From Ignavibacteriales bacterium (GTDB taxonomy: Bacteria; Bacteroidota; Ignavibacteria; Ignavibacteriales; Ignavibacteriaceae), in contig DPRR01000029.1 in assembly GCA_003538625.1 (NCBI GenBank), forward strand, positions 496,001 to 560,000: DNA of 64,000 nt. The letters run 5' to 3'. The notes under the pieces were generated by a model, which saw nothing but the letters and a program-made list of their open reading frames with translations, was not told where the DNA came from and made no database searches. Below, piece after piece: positions 8,940 to 17,781 of this stretch. Position numbers and translations under genes: made by a program. Positions within the stretch are counted from its first letter, which is position 1. Each line of letters begins with the position of its first letter.

Positions 8940-9916
8940 ACAAACTTTCACTAAAAGAAATCAGCAATCCAATTAAGTCGGAGCTTGATCGCTTTGATGA
9001 TATATTTAAAGCATCATTACGCTCTAATGTTGGATTGGTTGACCTGGTTGCAAGATATATCATCCGCCAAAAAGGGAAAAAGATTCGTCCGTTATTGGTT
9101 TTGTTATCTGCAAAAATTTCAGGTGGTGTTACGGAACGGACTTATCGCGGAGCAACGCTGGTTGAGCTATTACACACTGCTACACTAATTCACGATGATG
9201 TTGTTGATGATGCAAATAAGAGAAGAGGAATGTGGTCGATCAATGCCTTATTTAAAAATAAAGTTGCTGTATTGATGGGTGATTATTTACTTTCCCGCGG
9301 ATTAATGATTTCCGTTGATGGAAAAGATTATGATTTTTTAGGTGTAACAACCAATGCCGTAAAAAGAATGTCTGAAGGTGAACTGCTTCAAATACAGAAG
9401 ACACGAAAATTAGATATTGATGAAGAAACTTATTTTAAAGTTATTTCTGATAAAACCGCTTCACTATTAGAAACATGCTGTTCAATCGGTGCAATGAGTA
9501 CAACAGACAATAAAGATTATATTGAAGCGATGAGAAATTTTGGTCATTCACTTGGAATGTCATTTCAAATCCGTGATGATATATTAGACTATGAAGGCAA
9601 ATCAAATCTAATCGGTAAACCTGTTGGCGGAGATATTAAGGAAAAGAAAATAACTCTGCCTTTGATATATTCACTTAACAATGTTGCAAAGGAAGAAGCT
9701 GCCAGAATCAGAAAAATTTTAAAAAATGGAAATGATAAAATTAAAGTTAAGGAAGTGATGCAATTTGTTAATGAGAATAATGGAATCGATTATGCACTTA
9801 AAATTGCAAAGCAATATTCTGATACGGCGAAAGCATCATTAGACATTTTTCCGGATTCTCAAATCAAAATTTCTATGCAGGCTCTTGTTGATTTTGTAAC
9901 TGAAAGAAAAAATTAG
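8936..9916 (+). CDS. Polyprenyl diphosphate synthase (trans-isoprenyl type)
   Basis: A 326-residue all-helical prenyltransferase. The two aspartate-rich motifs that bind magnesium diphosphate are present: HDDVVDDANKRRG from Asp87 and FQIRDDILDY from Asp214. Such enzymes condense isopentenyl diphosphate with allylic diphosphates to make quinone side chains. The residues before the first motif lack bulky aromatics, which fits a medium/long-chain (hepta- or octaprenyl) product rather than farnesyl diphosphate, but chain length is inferred. Starts at GTG overlapping the tatC stop by four bases, indicating coupled translation. Confidence 0.9.
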   Translation: MNKLSLKEISNPIKSELDRFDDIFKASLRSNVGLVDLVARYIIRQKGKKIRPLLVLLSAKISGGVTERTYRGATLVELLHTATLIHDDVVDDANKRRGMWSINALFKNKVAVLMGDYLLSRGLMISVDGKDYDFLGVTTNAVKRMSEGELLQIQKTRKLDIDEETYFKVISDKTASLLETCCSIGAMSTTDNKDYIEAMRNFGHSLGMSFQIRDDILDYEGKSNLIGKPVGGDIKEKKITLPLIYSLNNVAKEEAARIRKILKNGNDKIKVKEVMQFVNENNGIDYALKIAKQYSDTAKASLDIFPDSQIKISMQALVDFVTERKN

Positions 9917-10211
9917 AGCACTATCTGTACTACTTATCCAACCTCTCGGCATAGTTAAATCCTTTTATTTGATCAAAAAAGCAAAGAACAAACAGCGACC
10001 TTTTGAACAAATTTTTCTGCATAGCTTCAATTAGAATATACTCAGTTCCTGTGTGTCTGCAATATAAATTGTTTTAGCAGGGGCCGATTACAACTTGTCC
10101 TTATTATTCCAATTTATTATTCAATCGATATTTTCTCTTTAATCAATTTTTACTTTTATTATTTTTATAATTGTCTTAAGTTTATAATAGTTTAAATAAT
10201 TAGGTGTTGAT
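9917..10211. other. Intergenic gap, nothing recognised
   Basis: About 295 bases between the polyprenyl synthase and the FG-GAP protein. I see no RNA gene, terminator hairpin or palindromic repeat. Short open frames on the minus strand are broken by stops. The last 70 bases are very AT-rich and probably hold the promoter of the downstream gene, but no clear TAnnTTTG box is found. Confidence 0.4.
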
Positions 10212-12254
10212 ATGAAAAAAATATTTCTTTCTTTCGTTGTCTTATTATCTTCAACCGTCAACTATTCCCAGCAAAAAGAAAATTCTTTTATGGATATTTC
10301 TCCTGATGGTAATAGCATCTCAACATACAGTAAAGGAGAATATTCTGGGCTTGAAAAGGTTGTTGCTATATCGGATAATATTCCGTTTGGATTTACTCCC
10401 GATTGGAGTTCAACTCTCGATAGACAAATCGGGGGAATGGCATGGGGTGATTATGATAATGACGGAGACCTTGATCTTGCAACAGGATGTTACTTCAGCA
10501 ACTCCTATCCACCAATACCTGAATACGAAGTTTTAATATATAGAAATGATAATGGAATTCTTACTTCAACTCCGGCTTGGATTTCTACTGATATGAGATC
10601 TACTACAGATGTAAAGTTTGCTGATCTGAATGCTGACGGAAAACCGGAATTAGTTGCTGCTAACGGTGATAACTCATTTGTGCCTTCGGTTATTTATTTC
10701 AATAGTGAAACAGGATTAAATAACACACCCGGTTGGATTTCACAGGATAATAACTGGACAGTTGGTGAAGCTTTATGTGACATTGATGATGATGGTGATC
10801 TTGATCTTGCATTTGGTAATCAGGGTAATAGTGTTATCCCCACAAAACCAATTTGCATTTTTAATAACAATAACGGAACGCTACCGACAGTTCCCAACTG
10901 GCTTTCTGCTGATGAAATGATAACTAACTCGGTTGCTTTCGGCGATCTCGGTAATCAGCAAATCAAATACAAATATCTTGAATACACTGGTGACGGAATA
11001 AAGAGCGCTTTTCCAATTCCGTTATTTCCGATCTATTCAGTTGATACCGTTCTTGTAGATGATCAGCCATTTAATGAGTACTGCTACGATCCTATCAGTG
11101 GTTGGTTATCATTGGGCACCGTTCCGCAGGTGGGAATGACAGTAAAAATTTCTTATCGTTATGTTGCAAAAGGTGATCTCGCAGCATCAAAATGGGTTAA
11201 CTATCAAAGTGGAGTTTATTTTAACAACAGTGGTGTAATTAATAATCTTCCCGGATGGACAGTTGGTAATACCCAAAGTCAAAAAGGAATTGCCTGGGCT
11301 GATTTTGATCATGATGGTTATCAGGATCTCGCAATATCAGGGAGTGGTGTTCAGACTGTTATCTATAAAAATATTAATGGAAGTTTATCAGGACCCGTCT
11401 GGACGTCAAATTCAACAACTACTTCCGCGCAGGAGTTGATTACTGGCGATCTTGATAGAGACGGGTATCCCGAACTTGCTGTTGTTCATTTTGGTGGTGG
11501 AAGGGTAGAGGTATTCAAAAACCGTTCAGGCATTCTGGATACGACTCCAACCTGGTTGTATATTGCAGGTTCATCTGCAACATCAATTGCTTTTGGAGAT
11601 GTTAATGGTGACGGTGCTTTGGATTTAGCTGTTGGAACTGCCCGCGCTCCGGTCGTGGTCTTTCTAAATCAAAATCCTGTTCCTGTTGAATTGACTTCAT
11701 TCACTTCATCAGTAAATGATGATGATGTTCAACTCAATTGGGCAACTTCTACCGAGTTAAATAATTCAGGCTTTGAGATTCTTCGCCGTGTCCAGAATGA
11801 AATAGAGTGGAAATCAATCGGATTTGTTCCTGGTCATGGAACATCAACAGAAAAGCATACTTATTCTTTCAATGATGAAAATCTGATTGGAGGAAAGTAC
11901 CAGTATAGATTAAAGCAAATCGATTTCGATGGCACAAGCAGTTACTCTGAATTTGTAGAAGTTGATATAAATTTACCGGCTCAGTTTGTTCTGGAACAGA
12001 ACTATCCGAATCCTTTTAATCCGGTAACAACAATAGGATATGTTCTAAAAGAAAAGTCAAATGCAAAACTAATATTGCTAAATGCAATTGGTGAAGAGGT
12101 TACTGTTCTTCTAAACGAAGAACAGGATAAAGGATACCATAAAGTTGAATTCAATGCGGTAAATCTAACGAGCGGAGTTTATTTTTATCAATTATCCGCC
12201 ACAGGCGGAGCGGGAGAATTTATGAGCACAAAAAAAATGTTATTGCTCAAATAA
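10212..12254 (+). CDS. Secreted FG-GAP/VCBS-repeat protein with T9SS sorting domain
   Basis: A 680-residue protein with signal peptide (VVLLSSTVNYSQ). At least five calcium-binding FG-GAP/VCBS loops of the DxDxDGxxDL type are visible: DYDNDGDLDLATG, DIDDDGDLDLAFG, DFDHDGYQDLAIS, DLDRDGYPELAV and DVNGDGALDLAVG, indicating a beta-propeller. Next comes a PVELTSFTS ... LNWATSTELNNSGFEI module common in Ignavibacteria secreted proteins, then a C-terminal T9SS type A domain (LEQNYPNPFNP to KKMLLLK). It should be exported through the outer membrane and anchored at the surface. The sorting domain carries a 4-residue insertion encoded by a palindrome at 12195-12209. Confidence 0.85.
   Translation: MKKIFLSFVVLLSSTVNYSQQKENSFMDISPDGNSISTYSKGEYSGLEKVVAISDNIPFGFTPDWSSTLDRQIGGMAWGDYDNDGDLDLATGCYFSNSYPPIPEYEVLIYRNDNGILTSTPAWISTDMRSTTDVKFADLNADGKPELVAANGDNSFVPSVIYFNSETGLNNTPGWISQDNNWTVGEALCDIDDDGDLDLAFGNQGNSVIPTKPICIFNNNNGTLPTVPNWLSADEMITNSVAFGDLGNQQIKYKYLEYTGDGIKSAFPIPLFPIYSVDTVLVDDQPFNEYCYDPISGWLSLGTVPQVGMTVKISYRYVAKGDLAASKWVNYQSGVYFNNSGVINNLPGWTVGNTQSQKGIAWADFDHDGYQDLAISGSGVQTVIYKNINGSLSGPVWTSNSTTTSAQELITGDLDRDGYPELAVVHFGGGRVEVFKNRSGILDTTPTWLYIAGSSATSIAFGDVNGDGALDLAVGTARAPVVVFLNQNPVPVELTSFTSSVNDDDVQLNWATSTELNNSGFEILRRVQNEIEWKSIGFVPGHGTSTEKHTYSFNDENLIGGKYQYRLKQIDFDGTSSYSEFVEVDINLPAQFVLEQNYPNPFNPVTTIGYVLKEKSNAKLILLNAIGEEVTVLLNEEQDKGYHKVEFNAVNLTSGVYFYQLSATGGAGEFMSTKKMLLLK
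12195..12209. repeat. Perfect 15-base palindrome inside a T9SS-domain coding region
   Basis: TCCGCC-ACA-GGCGGA: 6-base arms, 3-base loop, far more GC-rich than its surroundings. It encodes part of ATGGAG in the sorting domain. The sorting domain at 53501-55621 reads YSIQAGNY at the same place, where this one reads YQLSATGGAGEF, so about four residues look inserted. Confidence 0.5.
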
Positions 12255-12276
12255 AAAACAACCGCACCCTTCAATT

Positions 12277-12299
12277 CCCTCTCCTTAGCAAGGAGAGGG
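12277..12299. repeat. Palindromic intergenic repeat between convergent genes
   Basis: CCCTCTCCTT-AGC-AAGGAGAGGG: a perfect 10-base-pair stem with a 3-base loop, followed by GTAGGGGTGAGGT. Markedly GC-richer than its flanks. It lies 23 bases after the FG-GAP gene and before the convergent stress gene. Similar CTCTCC...GGAGAGGGG(T/C)AGGGGTGAGG repeats are scattered in Bacteroidota genomes as far as I recall. It may also work as a bidirectional terminator. Confidence 0.6.
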
Positions 12300-12363
12300 G
12301 TAGGGGTGAGGTAGAGTATTCAATCATAGTCTTAACACAGCTAACGACAAAATTAAATAACTA

Positions 12364-12846
12364 TTACTTTTTATTTCCTGCTTTATAATCAAAACCTTTT
12401 ATTGGTTCACGCAATGTTAAAACAGGACAGGGAGCTTTTCTTACAACTTTTTCTGCTGTACTTCCAAATAAAATATGCTCAACTCCGCTGTGTCCGTGAG
12501 TTGCTATGATTATTAAATCAACATCTTCTTCTTTTGCTGTTTCAATAATCTCAAAAAATGGTTTACCCGTTTTGATTATTGTTTTAACATTTTTAATTCC
12601 TGTTACTTCTGACTTTGCAAGTTTTTGCAATTCATCTTTTGCACGATCATCCCACTCGCTATTTATGGATGGCATTGCGATTTGTCCCATACTAAAATCC
12701 GGTGGATAAATAACCGGTTCAACAACATAGATCAATATCATATCAGCATTAAACGATTTTGCAAAATTCACCGCATACTTAAGTGCACTTTTTGAATAAT
12801 CAGAAAAGTCGATTGGCACAAGAACTTTTTTAATTGTTGTTTCCAT
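12364..12846 (-). CDS. Universal stress protein (UspA family)
   Basis: A 160-residue single-domain Usp. The start VLVPIDFSDYSKSALKYA and the C-terminal ATP-binding pattern HGHSGVEHILFGSTAEKVVRKAPCPVLTLR (G-x2-G-x9-GS type) are diagnostic. It belongs to the ATP-binding branch and is cytosolic. The frame extends upstream, but ATG 12844-12846 (METTIKK) has an AAAGGG ribosome-binding site about 7 bases before it and leaves a 1-base gap to the upstream gene. It is the last gene of a three-gene minus-strand operon with a cyclic-nucleotide-binding protein and a HisA-like protein, which suggests a signalling or stress role. Confidence 0.9.
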   Translation of the reverse strand: METTIKKVLVPIDFSDYSKSALKYAVNFAKSFNADMILIYVVEPVIYPPDFSMGQIAMPSINSEWDDRAKDELQKLAKSEVTGIKNVKTIIKTGKPFFEIIETAKEEDVDLIIIATHGHSGVEHILFGSTAEKVVRKAPCPVLTLREPIKGFDYKAGNKK

Positions 12847-12847
12847 C

Positions 12848-13387
12848 TTATTTCCCTTTCTCATCTTGTAAATTATATTGAAGATCAAAATAATCTTCAT
12901 TTAGTTTTCTAAGTCTTAAAGCTATCATACTTGAGATTCCGGTTAAAATTTTAATTCCTTTTCTAGGGTATTTTTCTATAAATTCATCAAGGTCAGGTTT
13001 AAAAATAACAGATACTTTACATGCTGTTTTTGCAATAGCAGATGCTGATCTTTTTTCTCCATCAACTAAAGCAAGTTCACCAAAAAAATCTCCTTTATTG
13101 AATGTTGCCAAAGTGTTTTTAACATTATTATGACTTGTTCTCTCAATTTCAACTTCGCCTTCCCGAATTAAATATAATCCAATTCCGGGATCGCCCTGCT
13201 GGAAAATAAACTCACCCGCCACATATGTTCTGTTATGAAGAATTTTTATAAGTGACATCAGATCACTTTTTGTCAGATCATTAAATAGAGGAATAGTTTT
13301 TAATGAATTCTTTAAATCAGTTTCCTCAGTAGGGGAATTGAAAAAATTTGTCCAAAAACTGCTGTGTACTACTTTTTCTTTTTCCAT
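12848..13387 (-). CDS. Cyclic-nucleotide-binding domain protein without DNA-binding domain
   Basis: A 179-residue protein. Residues about 32-150 form a CAP/CNB beta-roll (LFNDLTKSDLMSLIKI, FQQGDPGIGLYLIREGEVEI) with the phosphate-binding cassette GDFFGELALVDGEKRSASA. The C-terminal helix (GIKILTGISSMIALRLRKL) is too short for the winged helix of CRP-type regulators, so it cannot be a classical transcription factor. It may be a stand-alone sensor that works through a partner, perhaps the Usp encoded 1 base downstream. Ligand (cAMP, cGMP or c-di-nucleotide) cannot be told. Confidence 0.8.
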   Translation of the reverse strand: MEKEKVVHSSFWTNFFNSPTEETDLKNSLKTIPLFNDLTKSDLMSLIKILHNRTYVAGEFIFQQGDPGIGLYLIREGEVEIERTSHNNVKNTLATFNKGDFFGELALVDGEKRSASAIAKTACKVSVIFKPDLDEFIEKYPRKGIKILTGISSMIALRLRKLNEDYFDLQYNLQDEKGK

Positions 13388-13395
13388 GTAATCCT

Positions 13396-14160
13396 CTAAT
13401 TAAATAAACCTGATTCAGCGACCCGCCAAAGTTTTTGACAGGGAAATCTGTTTTCATAAAATGCCCTGCCTATAATAACTGAATCAACTCCAAATGGCAG
13501 AAGCTCCTGCAAGTCTAGCAGTTCATCTTTATTTCTTAATCCTCCGGAGTGAGTAACCTTAATTTTACTATACCCAGCTATCTCTTTTGATAGGGCAATA
13601 TTTGGTCCCTGCATAACACCATTTTTGTTTACATCAGTAACAATAACTCTATCTATACCAATAGCGGCCATTTCTTTTGTAAAAGTCAGATAATTAAGAC
13701 CCGATATTTTCTTTCTTCCCCGCGTTACCAAATCGCCATTAATTATATCTATTGAAAGCACAATTTTAGTCGGACCAAATTTTTCAAATAGTTTTATAAA
13801 TTCAGTACGGTTTTCCAGTGCCATTGTGTTGATTGCTAAGCGATATACACCTAAATCGAATGCTGCTTCTGCATCCTCAATGCTTCGAATGCCGCCTGCA
13901 AATTCAATCGGGATAATGACAGAGTTGCAAATATTTTTAACAATATCGTGATTTACTTTTGTGCGATCAAAAGCACCGTTAAAATCTACAACGTGAAGCA
14001 TCTTTGCATTTTCTGCACGCCAGATCATTGCCATTTCAACCGGATCATCCCCGTATTCTTTGCAATCGAGTTCAGGAATTCCCTGAACAACTCTTACAGT
14101 TTTGCGGTTGTGAATATCAATAGAAGGAATTACTAAAAGATGTTTTTTTATTGGATTCAT
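13396..14160 (-). CDS. HisA-like TIM-barrel isomerase
   Basis: A 254-residue HisA/HisF-family barrel. The two catalytic aspartates expected of HisA are present: Asp15 in IPSIDIHNRK and Asp138 in VLSIDIING. The phosphate loops FAGGIRSIEDAEAA, VTDVNKNGVMQGPN and THSGGLRNKDEL are recognisable. True HisA converts ProFAR to PRFAR in histidine synthesis. Here no other his gene is near. The gene instead heads an operon with a CNB protein (8-base gap) and a Usp, and the sequence around the first Asp (HNRKTVRVVQG) differs from textbook HisA. It may be genuine hisA displaced from its operon, or a paralogue with another substrate. Confidence 0.75.
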   Translation of the reverse strand: MNPIKKHLLVIPSIDIHNRKTVRVVQGIPELDCKEYGDDPVEMAMIWRAENAKMLHVVDFNGAFDRTKVNHDIVKNICNSVIIPIEFAGGIRSIEDAEAAFDLGVYRLAINTMALENRTEFIKLFEKFGPTKIVLSIDIINGDLVTRGRKKISGLNYLTFTKEMAAIGIDRVIVTDVNKNGVMQGPNIALSKEIAGYSKIKVTHSGGLRNKDELLDLQELLPFGVDSVIIGRAFYENRFPCQKLWRVAESGLFN

Positions 14161-14533
14161 TGCATTAAGAAATAATGATGTTTATTCCTGTTAAAAAATA
14201 ACTAAATGAACTGAGAAAGTAAAAGAAGAATAATCCCCAATAGATTTTGAGTTTAAAGGATATCAATCATTCCTTATCTTAATCTTCAGATAATTCTTAA
14301 GTAAAAAATGGATACTAAGTTAATTTATCTTTCCTTTTTGACCTTAGTTGTTGATTCATTTTTGCGATTTTAATTTTAATCAAAATTTCCCTAGATAAGG
14401 CAAAAGGAGTGATATTTAATCAAAAACAATCATAAAAGTTAAGAAAACAGCCATTTTAGCCCTCAATATTATATTTGCTCAAAATCTTTAAAAATATTGA
14501 CTTTTCATACTTAATTGTTCATATTTCAAACCG
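14161..14533. other. Divergent intergenic region of 373 bases
   Basis: Between the HisA-like gene (minus) and an alpha/beta hydrolase gene (plus). It must hold both promoters. A perfect TAnnTTTG box, TATATTTG, lies at 14470-14477 facing the hydrolase, but no TTTG is found at the expected distance upstream. No RNA gene, repeat or hairpin was recognised. Confidence 0.35.
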
Positions 14534-15367
14534 ATGAACAAAGAATTTAGGCTAAAAACGAAAGAAGAGGATTTTCTTAATATCAGTTCATTCGGTTTAG
14601 AAAATATAAAATCATCACTATGCATAATTTTTGTTCACGGTTTCAAAGGATTTAAAGATTGGGGATTCTTTCCACACGCTGCAAAGCATTTTGCAGACAA
14701 AGGTTTTTTTGTTCTTTCTTTTAATTTTTCGCATAACGGAGTTGATGATGAAGGAATTGATTTTAATCGTTTAGATAAATTTGCGAAAAACACAGTATCA
14801 CTCGAAGTTTCAGAACTTGTTCAAGTAATAAATGCTTACAAAAATGGATTTTTTAGTAATGAAGTTAATGGTAAGATTGGTTTAGTAGGACATAGTCGTG
14901 GTGGTGCAGTTACTCTTTTGAGCGGATTGATTGAGAAAGTTGATGCTTACGTTGTTTGGGCATCTGCAGCAAAGCTGGATAGATACACTGATAGGCAAAA
15001 GAAGGAATGGAAAAAACAAGGATTTGTTGAAGTACTAAACTCAAGAACAAATCAGATGATGCGAATGAATGTTGAAGCGTTGGAAGATGTTGAGGCAAAT
15101 AAAGATAGTTCATTAAGTATTGAAAAAGCAGTTAAAAGTTTGGATAAACCTTTATTGATTCTTCACGGCACTGAAGATTTAACTGTTCCAATTACAGAAG
15201 GTGAGCAGATTTATAATTGGAGTGATAAATCAATTACACAATTTGAAAAACTTGCAACTTGCGGTCATACGTTTGATATTGTTCATCCGTTCGAAGGAAG
15301 CAATACAAAGTTTGATTTAGTGATTTCAAAAACAGAAGAGTTTTTATCTAAAGTATTTAAAGTTTAA
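14534..15367 (+). CDS. Alpha/beta hydrolase (dienelactone-hydrolase/peptidase-like)
   Basis: A 277-residue soluble hydrolase. The oxyanion-hole region FVHGFKGFKDW is followed by the nucleophile elbow GHSRGG (Ser121). The acid Asp215 in LILHGTEDLTVP and the base His245 in TCGHTFD complete the triad. No signal peptide, so cytosolic. The cap between about 150 and 200 is helical and charged. The family includes esterases and acyl-peptide hydrolases; the substrate cannot be told. A palindromic repeat begins 14 bases after its stop. Confidence 0.85.
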   Translation: MNKEFRLKTKEEDFLNISSFGLENIKSSLCIIFVHGFKGFKDWGFFPHAAKHFADKGFFVLSFNFSHNGVDDEGIDFNRLDKFAKNTVSLEVSELVQVINAYKNGFFSNEVNGKIGLVGHSRGGAVTLLSGLIEKVDAYVVWASAAKLDRYTDRQKKEWKKQGFVEVLNSRTNQMMRMNVEALEDVEANKDSSLSIEKAVKSLDKPLLILHGTEDLTVPITEGEQIYNWSDKSITQFEKLATCGHTFDIVHPFEGSNTKFDLVISKTEEFLSKVFKV

Positions 15368-15381
15368 AAAAAGTCGAATTT

Positions 15382-15479
15382 GTCATTTCGAAGGAGTCTT
15401 CTGCCATAGGCATCCCTTTGGGAGACTGAGAAATCTTCAACAATAAAATAAACAGATTTCTCCCTATGGTCGAAATGAC
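15382..15479. repeat. Palindromic repeat copy 1 (GTCATTTCGA ... CGAAATGAC)
   Basis: A 98-base element with inverted ends (GTCATTTCGA / TCGAAATGAC) between the hydrolase and the EtfD-like gene. Its left 55 bases are nearly identical to the reverse complement of the right half of the copy at 22537-22642 (about two differences), so this is a dispersed repeat inserted in the opposite orientation. Confidence 0.85.
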
Positions 15480-15537
15480 AATTAAATTCATTTTACTAAT
15501 AAGAAAGAAATACTTAAAGTTTATTAAATAGTTTTGT

Positions 15538-17538
15538 ATGGATTTAAAGAACATCATTTTTATCATAGTTTTTTTAGCTGTAATTGGATTTTTTGCATAC
15601 AGTGTAAATAATCTGATAAAATATCTTAAAGTTGCTAAAAAGAATGATGATAGATTTGATAATATTCCAGCAAGACTAAAGCGTGTTTGGAATATTGCAT
15701 TTGCACAAACAAAACTTTTACGAGATCCTGTCGCAGGTACATTACATCTTTTAATTTTCTGGGGATTTGTTCTTTTTATTTTTGCTGTGATTGAAACGAT
15801 ATTTCAAGGATTTTATTCCGGATTTTCACTTTCGTTTCTTGGTCCTATTTACACAGTAATAACTTTGGTTCAGGATTTATTTGGATTACTTGTTATACTG
15901 TCAATCATTTTTTCGCTTTACAGAAGATTTGTAATAAAAGTACCAAGATTAGTTGTTGATAAACATGGCATGCTGGATGCAGCTTTTATTCTTTTGTTGA
16001 TAATGTTTATCGTGATTTCGATGTATGGGCAGAACGCAGCTGGTTTTGCAAATAATGGAATGGTATATCACGAATCGGAGTTAAGACCAGTATCTGCTTT
16101 TATAAGTGGAGTTTTATTCTCGGGAGAAACATCAACAACAGTTTTTCTTTATGAGTTTTTCTGGTGGATGCACATTTTATTGATTTTTGGTTTCTTAAAT
16201 TATTTACCTTATTCAAAGCATCTTCACGTTTTAAGTTCTATTCCAAATGTGTTCTTTGCAAATTTAGATCCGGTTAGAAATACAATTAAGAAGTTAAATC
16301 TTGATGATGAAAATGCAGATACATTCGGCGTTGCAGATATTGATCAATTTAGCTGGAAGCAAATTTTAGATGGATATTCCTGTACTGAATGCGGAAGATG
16401 TACTTCTGTTTGTCCGGCAAATACTGTTGGAAAATCATTATCACCAAGAGATATAATTGTTGATATCAGAAAGCGAACTTTAGATAAAGCTCCTTTACTT
16501 GTTGAAGGAAAAACTGAAGGCGAATTATTTGAAAAAACACTTGTTCATAATTATATAACTGATACTGCACTGTGGGAATGCACAACTTGTATGGCTTGCG
16601 TTCAGGAGTGTCCGGTTATGATTGAGCACGTTGATTCTATTGTTGATATGAGAAGAAACCTGGTTTTAACTGAATCAGAATTTCCATCAAACCTGAACAA
16701 TGTGTTTAAGAGTTTAGAAACTAATTTTACTCCGTGGGTTTTCAATCCGGCCGACAGAGCGAATTGGGCTGATGGAATGAATATCAAATCAATGGCAGAA
16801 GATAAAGATGGCGAGATATTATTCTGGGTTGGCTGTGCAGGTTCATTTGATGATAGATACAAAAAAGTTTCTAAAGCTTTTGCAACTATAATGCAAAAGG
16901 CTGGAGTTGATTTTCGAATTCTTGGCACAGAGGAAAAATGTAACGGTGATACCGCAAGAAGACTTGGTAATGAATATCTTGCCCAGATGATGATGCAGGA
17001 AAATGTTGAAACATTAAACAATTATGGTGTTAAAAAAATAGTTACTGCTTGTCCACATTGTTTTCATTCATTAAAGAATGAGTATCCACAATTTGGCGGT
17101 AACTTTGAAGTTAAACATCATACTCAGTTTATAGAAGAGTTATTAGCTGGTGGGAATATCCAGCTAAAGAAAGATACCGAAAAACATAAAGTAACTTATC
17201 ACGATTCCTGTTATCTTGGTAGGTACAATGGAGTTTATGATTCACCAAGAAATTCTTTAGACCTGGTAACAGGAATAGATTTAGTTGAAATGGAGCGAAG
17301 CAAAAGTAAAGGATTTTGCTGCGGTGCAGGTGGCGGCAGGATGTTCCTGGAAGATGAAGAAGGCGGAAGAATAAACGAAGAGCGCACTAAAGAAGCATTA
17401 AGTACCAATGCTGATACAATAGCATCAGCCTGTCCGTTCTGTATGACGATGATGACAGACGGAGTAAAACATTTTGAAAAGACTGAAGAAGTTGCAGTAA
17501 AAGATATTGCAGAAATAATACTGGAAAACATAAATTAA
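15538..17538 (+). CDS. Membrane Fe-S oxidoreductase, EtfD/EMR type (ETF:quinone reductase)
   Basis: A 666-residue protein. The first ~240 residues hold five or six membrane helices of a NarI-like cytochrome b domain. Two 4Fe-4S motifs follow: CTECGRCTSVCP from Cys282 and CTTCMACVQECP from Cys348. Two CCG domains end the protein (WVGCAGSF ... ACPHCFHSLK and HDSCYLGR ... KGFCCGAGGGRM ... ACPFCMTM), as in heterodisulfide reductase HdrD. This architecture matches membrane proteins that pass electrons from electron-transfer flavoprotein to menaquinone during fatty-acid or amino-acid oxidation (EtfD, EMR). etfAB are not in the window. HdrDE-like or lactate-oxidase roles are less likely. Confidence 0.8.
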   Translation: MDLKNIIFIIVFLAVIGFFAYSVNNLIKYLKVAKKNDDRFDNIPARLKRVWNIAFAQTKLLRDPVAGTLHLLIFWGFVLFIFAVIETIFQGFYSGFSLSFLGPIYTVITLVQDLFGLLVILSIIFSLYRRFVIKVPRLVVDKHGMLDAAFILLLIMFIVISMYGQNAAGFANNGMVYHESELRPVSAFISGVLFSGETSTTVFLYEFFWWMHILLIFGFLNYLPYSKHLHVLSSIPNVFFANLDPVRNTIKKLNLDDENADTFGVADIDQFSWKQILDGYSCTECGRCTSVCPANTVGKSLSPRDIIVDIRKRTLDKAPLLVEGKTEGELFEKTLVHNYITDTALWECTTCMACVQECPVMIEHVDSIVDMRRNLVLTESEFPSNLNNVFKSLETNFTPWVFNPADRANWADGMNIKSMAEDKDGEILFWVGCAGSFDDRYKKVSKAFATIMQKAGVDFRILGTEEKCNGDTARRLGNEYLAQMMMQENVETLNNYGVKKIVTACPHCFHSLKNEYPQFGGNFEVKHHTQFIEELLAGGNIQLKKDTEKHKVTYHDSCYLGRYNGVYDSPRNSLDLVTGIDLVEMERSKSKGFCCGAGGGRMFLEDEEGGRINEERTKEALSTNADTIASACPFCMTMMTDGVKHFEKTEEVAVKDIAEIILENIN

Positions 17539-17555
17539 TTCATTCACAAACACTT

Positions 17556-17561
17556 AGGAGG
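17556..17561 (+). promoter_or_regulatory. Strong Shine-Dalgarno site before the H1-like gene
   Basis: AGGAGG, 5 bases before the ATG at 17567. A full-consensus ribosome-binding site is rare in this window and suggests a highly expressed small protein. Confidence 0.75.
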
Positions 17562-17566
17562 TTCTC

Positions 17567-17758
17567 ATGGAAAAATTCAATCAACTCGTTCAATTCGTTC
17601 AAAGTCTGGAAGGTGATTTCCAAAAATTTTATGTGAAAGAACAAGCTGCTGCAGGTACACGCGTACGCAAAGGCTTAAGCGATCTCAGAAAATTATGTCA
17701 GGAAATCAGAAACGACGTTCAAGACGTTAAAGCTGCAAGAAAAGCTCCAAAACCATAA
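17567..17758 (+). CDS. Histone H1-like (Hc1-family) small DNA-associated protein
   Basis: A 63-residue, strongly basic, helical protein: FYVKEQAAAGTRVRKGLSDL then RKLCQEIRNDVQDVKAARK. This matches the short histone H1-like/Hc1 proteins of Bacteroidota and Chlamydiota, which bind and compact DNA. The ribosome-binding site is a perfect AGGAGG and codons look common, consistent with abundance. It stands alone, with a 28-base gap after the EtfD-like gene and a composite terminator after it. The single Cys in the middle is notable. Assignment rests on the AGTRVRKGL pattern, size and charge. Confidence 0.75.
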   Translation: MEKFNQLVQFVQSLEGDFQKFYVKEQAAAGTRVRKGLSDLRKLCQEIRNDVQDVKAARKAPKP

Positions 17759-17781
17759 GAGCATTCTTTAGCAAATTGATT

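Noticed and set aside
9931..10074. Short minus-strand peptides that look partly protein-like
   Set aside because: Interrupted by stops in every frame and no recognisable family; probably chance.
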